Shown in pieces: positions 57,090-64,000 of a stretch of 64,000 nt of DNA. Below the pieces are notes generated by a model. It worked only from the letters and a program-made list of their open reading frames with translations. It did not search any database and was not told the DNA's origin. This stretch comes from Dicyema japonicum (Eukaryota; Dicyemida; Rhombozoa; Dicyemidae), in the NCBI GenBank assembly GCA_011109175.1, contig RDEW01000011.1, positions 304,193 to 368,192 on the forward strand, given 5' to 3'. A program made the position numbers and the translations under genes. Numbering within the stretch: the stretch's first letter is position 1; every line of letters begins with the position of its first letter.

Positions 57090-59337
57090 TCAGTAATCCT
57101 TCCATTCTTTACTCATTTCTATTTTGAACTGCATCAGTTTATATAATCCATTCAATAACGTCATCTGTCTGTGGGGATCTATTTTGACGTCTTGAATATT
57201 GGCATGCTTTTCCTTCAGTCGTTTATTCTCCATTTCGGTCGCTCTCACATCATTCTCTAACCTCTCTCTATTAAATTGTTCACAAAGTCATAAAACATGA
57301 GACTTTTCAAGCTATTTGGCTCTGAAACGTCCTCCAGAATATCTTCCAGTTGCTGCACTTCTTTCTGTGTGGCTATGTTTTCCTCCTCAAGCCTATCTTC
57401 CTGTTCTTTTAGTCTAGCGTATTCCTTAAGATTGAATTCAAAACAAACTCTCTCAATGTCCCCGAGTCCTTCTGATAGTTCAGTTTCCTTATCGGAATAA
57501 GCTGTAAATTTAGCATCAAAGTCTTCTTTCAATGACTTTGAAAATATAAAAACATGAAACATTGTAATCTGATCGAAGTTGTCGAATGCCTTTGATTTGT
57601 TGAGAAAAATTCTCCTTTCGTCGAGCGAATTCATCATTCAATGAAATGTTGATTTCTTTGAGTTCATCTAAGTTAAGGTATCCCTGATTATGTCTCTGAG
57701 TTGATTGAGTCATTTCTTTTAGTGAAAAGTAATTTGGAATTCCAATTTCAATCTCAATCTCTTTCTTTGATGTAAAATAATTTACTAACCAGTTTTTGCT
57801 TAGTACTTGTACTGCTCTTCTTCACTTCTTCCAGTTTTAATGTTAGAAGACCGAGGTCCGCTTCGGACTTTAGCAACTTCTCCCTCTTGGTGTTGTATTC
57901 TGGCATTAATGAATTTATTTCTCCATTTTTATTATAAATCTGTTAAATTGGGGCAAAGTTATAACTTTGTTTAGTACTTCTCCGTTGGAGCTTGAATATA
58001 ACAATTCTGTCCTCGTCTGAATTTCCGACTGTAATCGCTCTTGTTGATTCTCCAATCGCAACAGGGACTCGGCTTGTTGTTCTTTTTTCCGAGTAATATT
58101 TTTTTGCCTAAAATAAATCATATTTGTGGTGGTATAATGTACCTGGTTTTTGAAACCGATATTCTCCTCCTTATTTTCCCCCATAATCAGCTTTTCCTCC
58201 CCCAATTTTACAATCTCATTCCTCAATTCTTTAATCTTCAATCATTTACAAAAATAAACCTTCACTTTGATGCTTTCGACTTCATGTTCCGTGAAGACTC
58301 GCTCTTTATCAATGTAGCTTAGATTTTCGACTTCGCGCTCCAAACTATCAACTTCTCTGGGAAACTTCTCTGAAATCAAGTATTTTTTGAATGAGACTTC
58401 ATCTTGTAGTTTGTTGAGGAGACCTATACTGAGGAGGAATCGACACCTTCGGGGGTCATTTCTTCATTTGCAGAATGAGACCGTTCTATGTCTATTTTCA
58501 ACCTATGAATTTTGGATTCAAGTAATGCAATCTAAATTTATTCCTTTAAAAACCTCATTTTTCGTTTGATTTTTTTCTGTCAAGATTTTTGCTTTCTTTG
58601 TTCGCTGGTGATGGAGTTCCCGACAAGGACCATCCAGTTTATCTGCGTCATCCATTTTGTTTAACTCAAATAAGCTCGTTTTTACCTTTTTCTTGGTTTG
58701 TTCCACTCGTTGGATCAACTGGTTTTGCTCCTTTATAAGAGCGTCAATCTTTAGTTTGATTTCTGACCCGCTTTTGTTATAATTTTTTATTTCCTCGTGT
58801 TTTTTGTGGGTCTCTTTAAATTTTTCGATTAGTTCTTGGTACTTTATGTGCTAAAACTGAAGTACCTGCCCATATAATTCTGCTAGTTGAGTGTTTTGTA
58901 GAAATTCAGGAGGGATTTGAATCTTCATGAGATATTTCGCCAAGTATGCTCTTAAAGACAATTTTTCAAAATTTTTTAGTAACCAAAGAGTGATGGTATA
59001 TAATAGATGTTTTCTCCCAACTCTCAGATCTGCCAAAAATGTGCTGCCTTTAAAATACGGTAGACTAACTCATGGTTTGCTTCAAAGGGATATTTGAAAA
59101 TCCCTAAGGTCTGCATAATCCTTGATGTGGCATTCTCGATGCCTTCTTCCAGAATTTTTGTTTTGGTGGACTATCATTAAAATATCATATAACTTTATTC
59201 TCAATTTTGGAAAGAACATAGCTTAGAAGTTGGAGAAGTGAAGTCCCTTCCAAATTATCAAAGGACATTTGACTATATTTACAATTAAATGGAGGTCTTT
59301 TCAAATATTCTATTATTTCAAACGCCTGTTCGTTCAT
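57090..59337 (-). CDS. IFT81: IFT81 intraflagellar transport protein, twelve exons
   Basis: IFT81 is a core IFT-B subunit that with IFT74 binds and carries tubulin into cilia. From ATG 59337, introns at 59171-59193, 59044-59069, 58842-58865, 58532-58553, 58424-58446, 58236-58259, 58108-58142, 57940-57965, 57765-57789, 57536-57560 and about 57268-57296 (22-35 nt) leave 654 residues (human 676). Visible: the N-terminal CH domain MSFDNLEGTSLLQLLSYVL, IMQTLGIFKYPF, LLYTITLWLLKNFEKLSLRA, YLAKYLMKIQIPPEFLQ, then coiled coil with LNKLQDEVSFKKYLISEKFP and ITRKKEQQAESLLRLE, ending FKIEMSKEWKDY. The 35-nt intron needs one A removed from the A7 run near 58104 to restore KNQAKNITRKK. The last junction has alternatives. 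An AATAAA (reverse) lies near 57058-57063. Confidence 0.92.
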
Positions 59338-59539
59338 TTTAGATCCTTGGAGATAATAATATTATATTTTTTATTTTTATAAATATTTTTAAGTAAATTA
59401 AAAATTTTAAGTATTTCTTTTATTCTTCAAATGGTTGATAAACTTGGGGATCCCCACTAACACACACATGTCCTTTTCCTCTCATGTCGACGGCATCTCC
59501 GGAAGCTGCTCAAAAAAGCTAGAATAATCAAATCTATTT

Positions 59540-59990
59540 TTGGCGGCATTAAGACCCCTTTTCCAGCAATGAAATTATTGTACAAACAATTCATTGAGCC
59601 ATCTGTCAGCTATGTCTGTGCGTTATGGGGAATCAATCTGTCCTGGACGAACAAACAAAAAATCAGCGACATTCAGTCCTTGACAGCCACTACTATTAGT
59701 AATCTCGGAAACTAGAAAAAACTAATCCCCTCATCACTTGAAGACCTTATCCGATAAAATGGAAAGGATTTGCTTCCCTGTGCATGAACTCCAACTCCCA
59801 ACGTGTCTTATGAGATGGATATACATAACCCCGCTCCAATTTCTATTCCCCAAACATCCCGCCCACAGAAAGCTGAGTTAGATCCCAGAAGACACACAAG
59901 GAGAGGATGAGAAATTTGATTGAGGCTGTCAAGATAACTTAATTAATTTTAGTAATTAAAGTAACTATTGGTGTTCTTGGGTTAAAAAAA
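59540..59990 (+). mobile_element. LINE-C copy, 3' part, decayed
   Basis: FGGIKTPFPAMKLLYKQFIE then PSVSYVCALWGINLSWTN matches YKQYVEPTIGYACAAWGSNL at about 47560. Stops follow, then the tail AACTATTGGTGTTCTTGGGT TAAAAAAA. Confidence 0.7.
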
Positions 59991-60915
59991 TGGGGTTGGG
60001 GTCACTAACTAAGATATCTCATGGCTGCTGTCTTTCGCGTTTAATTGATCAATAATTTTCGTAGCAACCATTTCATGTAGGTCACCTCCTCGTGGAAAAA
60101 ACTTCCTACATTTATAGCCAACATACTCAACTTCTCTCCTTTACCAAACAGCTACCAAGTAGTTCGCTTGGTAGTAGCTACGCCAAACTACCGTTCCGAG
60201 ATTTCTTTAATCATAGGTTACCTGACGGATTTCTATGAATGTCCACTTCCCCGCTAGCCACCGCTTTCATCCACTTGAGGGGAATTGGGGTAATAAAAAC
60301 CATAGAAAACGCTAGTAATCTAATCAACGAGTGAACTACTAATGTCTTTGTGATCGATCGAGGCATTGTGTCCAATAAGTTTACCGCGTTGTAAAAGGAT
60401 GGAAAATTGTTGCCGTCATACATGTTGCACACCAAAACCTGTCTCCTTGAACGCTTTCCTCACCTATGATATGCCATGACTTGTGGTTTTACTCTTGGGA
60501 TATTTTTTGCCTCTCAAGGAGAGTTTGGAAATTGTAGGAAGCTAGGATCCTAATTAGTTGGTTTTACACATTTCTTAGATTTTCGAGTAAATCGATGTTA
60601 CGCTAACTTTTTGGTTTGATTTGTGTTTCTGACTGTTTTTAGTTTTTGAAGCTTCGTGTTTCTAACGTTTCTTGTGTCTGTGATTTAGTTCACAGAAGTA
60701 TTTGATTCAATAGATCTACGTCACCAACTCAGTCTCTTGACAACGTTGCTACATTGAAAAACTGAAAATAGTAATCGCAATTAATTGGGCATTACCTTAT
60801 TCTGATATCTCCCTTTTTTATGTTTGCTTTCTTGTCTTTCATTTTTTAGTTTAGTGGTTGACACCTCTCTAATAATATCTATGTCTTTTCGTACTCCCAG
60901 TCTGTCTAATCTTCC
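59991..60915. other. Intergenic, nothing recognised
   Basis: A minus-strand open frame at 60211-60435 has no recognisable domain. The remainder is AT-rich. Confidence 0.3.
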
Positions 60916-60919
60916 CCGT

Positions 60920-61265
60920 GGATGACCTCAATGAACAGCGGAGACGTGCAAGAGGAAGGTTACATGGAAAAACTGGTAGAACGGATAGTGAAGAGCACGG
61001 CACAAGTCGACCCTAATTTTCATCCAAAAAGAAGAATTCTCATCAGAGGAGCAAGGATGCCAGATCATTCCCTGCATGAGCTACTCATCTCATATCTCCA
61101 GACGAACAGGATATATGAGCCAAAGCCCTACCCTTTTAGAAGGACAATTCTGAACGCCCGTCCCCGGCGGACCCAGGTCCCAAGTTGTGGTCTGGGATCA
61201 CTTAGTGAACTTTCTATATTCTTTTAACCCGGTGATCCTGAGACAATAATAATCTTCGGCATCGA
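60920..61265 (+). mobile_element. Open frame ending in a LINE-C-like tail
   Basis: A 101-codon frame with EKLVERIVKSTAQVDPNFHP and LHELLISYLQTNRIYEPKPY runs to 61227. It is followed by GGGATCACTTAGTGAA ... AACCCGGTGATCCTGA and AATAATAATC, which resembles the LINE-C tail. I do not recognise the protein; a LINE ORF end is the likeliest reading. Confidence 0.35.
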
Positions 61266-61577
61266 CCCTGAATTGACAAATCAGCCCCCTCCTTCGCTTT
61301 CGCGCCAGCCTAAAAGTTATAGATAAAGAATGGCTCTATACAACCCATCAAAAAACTAGTAAATCATAACAAGACATTCTCATATTTGTTGCAACGATTA
61401 ACCACACATAAACTGTGGGTTTTGTATTCATTATAACCGATTTAGTCTAGTGGACAACAAGACTGAGAATTGTAGAGGTATAACCATTCAAATTAGTCAA
61501 TAATTACAGTAATGTAACAAAACAGATAATATTAAATCAACAGCAAAAAATAACGAAAAATAGAATTAAAAGTCTAA
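61266..61577. other. Intergenic 3' of eIF5A
   Basis: AT-rich; nothing called. Confidence 0.3.
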
Positions 61578-62099
61578 TTAATCCTTGACAACTCGAGAAG
61601 ATTTAACTTCTGATTCCCCCATAGCACTCCATACCATTACCTACAGATTAAGCCAACAAACCAACATTAACGTTACTCCCATTATTAAATTCATTCCTAA
61701 TAGCGTTAGCCAACGTTGCATCAGCTGGCATGGTAAGTCCATCGATTTGATTACAGTTCGAATCCATGCAGGTTAAATAACTCTTCTGGTCTTCGTCGAT
61801 TATGTCGATCAAAGCATACTCAACACGATTTATGTTGGGAACTTCGATTGTATGGGAGGTTGGAGCAGAGGTCTCTGATTTCTTTCCAGTAAAAATGTCA
61901 ACTCCAGTAATCATCCCCTAGAATAATATAAAAATGGGGGTACTCTGGCGTGTCCGTGCTTACCAGTTTTGGCAGTAGAAAATTCGGTTATTTTGCATGG
62001 ACGATCATTGATAACACAAAATCCTCCAACTCTAAGCTGACCGATTTCGACAGAAGTAGTCCCCGCAGTTTCAATTGTATCGAACTCGTAATCAGACAT
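61578..62099 (-). CDS. EIF5A: Translation factor eIF5A, three exons
   Basis: eIF5A rescues ribosomes stalled at difficult peptide bonds and aids termination; it is the one protein carrying hypusine. From ATG 62099, exons 61944-62099, 61666-61917 and 61578-61640 with introns of 26 nt (61918-61943) and 25 nt (61641-61665) give exactly 471 nt, 156 residues (human 154). Visible: MSDYEFDTIETAGTTSVEI, GQLRVGGFCVINDRPCKITE, the hypusine loop STAKTGKHGHARG with the lysine in the usual place, TGVDIFTGKK, TIEVPNINRVEYALIDI and the end VNVMVWSAMGESE. An in-frame ATG five codons upstream is possible but not family-like. Splice choice at the second intron is fixed by VMVWSAMGES matching the TVLSAM block. 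Confidence 0.95.
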
Positions 62100-62423
62100 G
62101 ACCACACCACACACGTGTTTTAATAATTATATTTAAATGATAAACCGAAGTTTAAAGTATTTAATAAATAATATTATAATTAAAGCTTTTCATTAATAGT
62201 ATGATTAAATAAATAAATTTGCTAATATTTTTCACAATCTTATTTTGACAGTATTTTTCGCTTAGAGGTTTGCACTCTAAAGGACATAAAGGATATATAA
62301 GTGCAGGTTTGCACTCTCTAGATTGTTGTTGGACGAAACCACCTCCTTACACTAGAAGACTTACGTTTTTTACGGGGTTCAACAGAATCGACACTATCCT
62401 GTCGGAGTTATCGATAAAAAGGA

Positions 62424-62680
62424 ATGGCAACTAATTTCTCCAATTCTGTTGAGAGAGGTAATTCACTTTTATCACGTGGTCTTACCTTAGACATCTATTC
62501 CCCGCCGACTTTCAGTGTAGACATAAGTGCAGTCACTTTCAGGAAACGGAGAGGCCCCAATAAGCACAGGATGAAACTTGCAAGGCCGATGAAGGGAACC
62601 GGGATCACTTAATTAGTTTGGTTACTATACCTTCTTTCTCGGTGATTCCTGGGGTTATGCAAATAAATATTTTTGGAAAT
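62424..62680 (+). mobile_element. LINE-C tail copy with short open frame
   Basis: A 62-codon frame ends GTGIT and a stop, then CACTTAATTAGTTTGGTTAC, TTCTTTCTCGGTGATTCCTG and GGGTTATGCAAATAAAT. This tail is the closest match in the window to the 3' end of SINE1. The upstream coding part is not recognised. Confidence 0.55.
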
Positions 62681-63300
62681 TTAAAAATTTGACTCAAATA
62701 TGCCACTCTTCAGTTGGTTCGCGGTTTACAACTTTAGGAGAGACCGAATCTTTATCCTTATCTCGATAAGGGGGAGGTTCTTTCAGAAGAAACCCTAAAG
62801 ACAACGAGTCATCCTACTTTAACAAAATAAAGAAAGAGGACATAAAATTGCATATTAGAGGAAGGGACATCAATCCTTCCTCGAAGACTTATGATTGAAT
62901 AATGGCCAAACTAATTAAAGATAGAAACCAACTCAAAACATTTAAGCCAAACTCAAGATATCAGGAAAACAATCGATCTTTGGAAAAGGATAGCGGAACT
63001 TTATAAAAACGCTTCTAAGACTTAATAAGGAGTCATTGGGTTTCATATATTCCTAATATATCGAATCAACCACCATCTACGGTGGTGTCCATTGGGAACA
63101 AATTGGGTAAAAACAAAACGAAGGTCGAGGAATCCAATCCAAAGCTACCAAAACTCTATAAAAGTTTTACTGATCTGCGGCTGGTCCTTGCTGCAAAACG
63201 GCCATTAGTTTTTTACTTCTTAAATAAAGTATGAGTTCTGCCTAAGCTGAGTTGAGTATGGAATCATTATTACTTCTCGGCGAAAGGCTGAAATAATAAA
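62681..63300. other. Intergenic, nothing recognised
   Basis: AT-rich; no gene or repeat called. Confidence 0.3.
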
Positions 63301-64000
63301 ATAAATCTTGTATTTCTCTTTTTCTCATGAAAAACGCTTTATCAACGCAGAAATTAAATTACGTCCTTCGAGGAGCTTCATGTTACCTGAAAATGCAACA
63401 ACTCGGGGCGATTGACTCCCTATTCCGGTCTACGACCGAACGTATTACTAATGTCGAATTCGACGAACAAGGATGGGAACAAGCAACCTTGCCCGTTCGC
63501 TTTGGTGGACTCGGAATTCTCTCACCATCTGATTTAGCACACCCGGCATATCAATCCTCATTGGACTCCAATCAGAATTTGATCATGATGATTCTCCAGC
63601 TCCCATCAGAGTCGTCAAAGATCGAAGATTTGGTACACCCTAAAGTCAAACAACCCGGGCAGAGAGACCTTTATGAGTCTGTTGCGAGGATAAATACGAG
63701 AGGCTTTTGAAAATATCTAACCAACACCGACGAGCCTGTCTTTTAACTGCAAGATGCGAGTGGAGCGGGGCTTGGATCAATGCCCTACCCATTGGAAACG
63801 TGGGAACTCACCTAGACGATGAAACGGTCCGCACCGGAGTCTCCATCAGACTTGGATTGAAAGTTTGTCAACCCCATGAGTGCCGATGCGGCCGGAAGGT
63901 CGACTGCTATGGACATCATGCCCTTTCTTGTCGAAAAAGCGCAGGTCGATTCGCTAGACACAAGGCTATAAATGAAGTGGTGAAGCGCGCCCTCGAGTTG
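63300..64000 (+). mobile_element. LINE-B copy, running off the window
   Basis: An open frame 63327-63710 contains LNYVLRGASCYLKMQQLGAI and ATLPVRFGGLGILSPSDLAH, PAYQSSL. After a frame change it continues CEWSGAWINALPIGNVGTHL, VRTGVSIRLGLKVCQPHECR, CGRKVDCYGHHALSCRKSAG and RHKAINEVVKRALEL at the window end. It is the most complete view of LINE-B upstream of its terminal domain. Confidence 0.75.

Noticed and set aside
58851-58865. A 15-nt intron (GT to the first TTTTAG) in IFT81
   Set aside because: Extending to AAAG at 58842 gives a 24-nt intron that aligns GQ-YQEL with the family, so the shorter one is unnecessary.
1-64000. CRISPR arrays, operons or bacterial genes
   Set aside because: No regularly spaced repeats, no Shine-Dalgarno-led gene strings, and all recognised genes are eukaryotic and spliced.

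Overview
This window is eukaryotic and metazoan. It is AT-rich, about half of it is decayed retrotransposon and SINE sequence, and the cellular genes are compact and cut by extremely short introns, mostly 21-30 nt. Such introns are an established trait of dicyemid mesozoans. Together with the cilia gene IFT81 and the metazoan signalling and adaptor genes, they make a dicyemid-like parasite the best guess. That assignment is inference from intron size and gene content; no marker gene proves it.

I rebuilt thirteen cellular genes by splicing out GT-AG (once GC-AG) introns and following family alignment. On the + strand they are a PHF5A/SF3B7-like splicing factor (6.6-7.1 kb), an unrecognised small gene (15.6-15.9 kb), METTL16 (25.9-27.3 kb), CCDC93 (49.0-51.0 kb), RAP1 (52.0-52.7 kb) and a four-finger C2H2 protein (52.9-54.2 kb). 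On the - strand they are casein kinase 1 alpha (10.7-11.6 kb), sorbitol dehydrogenase (16.1-17.3 kb), a WW-BAG co-chaperone (35.7-36.2 kb), an unknown four-exon gene (40.0-40.8 kb), a DOK/FRS2-like PTB docking protein (41.7-43.1 kb), IFT81 (57.1-59.3 kb) and eIF5A (61.6-62.1 kb). In most of them the spliced length closes exactly in frame and matches the usual family length, which is strong internal support. Two genes (METTL16, IFT81) each need a one-base correction in an A run, and CCDC93 has two introns that fit only with unusual borders.

The genes show no operon logic or shared pathway. METTL16 and PHF5A are both linked to splicing (U6 snRNA methylation; U2 SF3b). IFT81 and CCDC93 belong to ciliary transport and endosomal recycling. 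RAP1, CK1 and the PTB protein are signalling components.

Between the genes lie hAT-type DNA transposon remnants, at least five non-LTR retrotransposon families (labelled here LINE-A to LINE-E), an integrase fragment, and three tRNA-derived SINE families (SINE1 to SINE3), many nested in one another. LINE-C carries a 2A-like peptide. Its 3' tail is shared with SINE1 and, less clearly, SINE2, which suggests a LINE-SINE partnership. The clearest unusual systems are the ultra-short introns, the LINE-C/SINE tail sharing with a 63-bp tail insertion flanked by a 14-bp duplication, two LINE-A copies head to head around an integrase fragment, and the repeated IPxY motifs of the docking protein.
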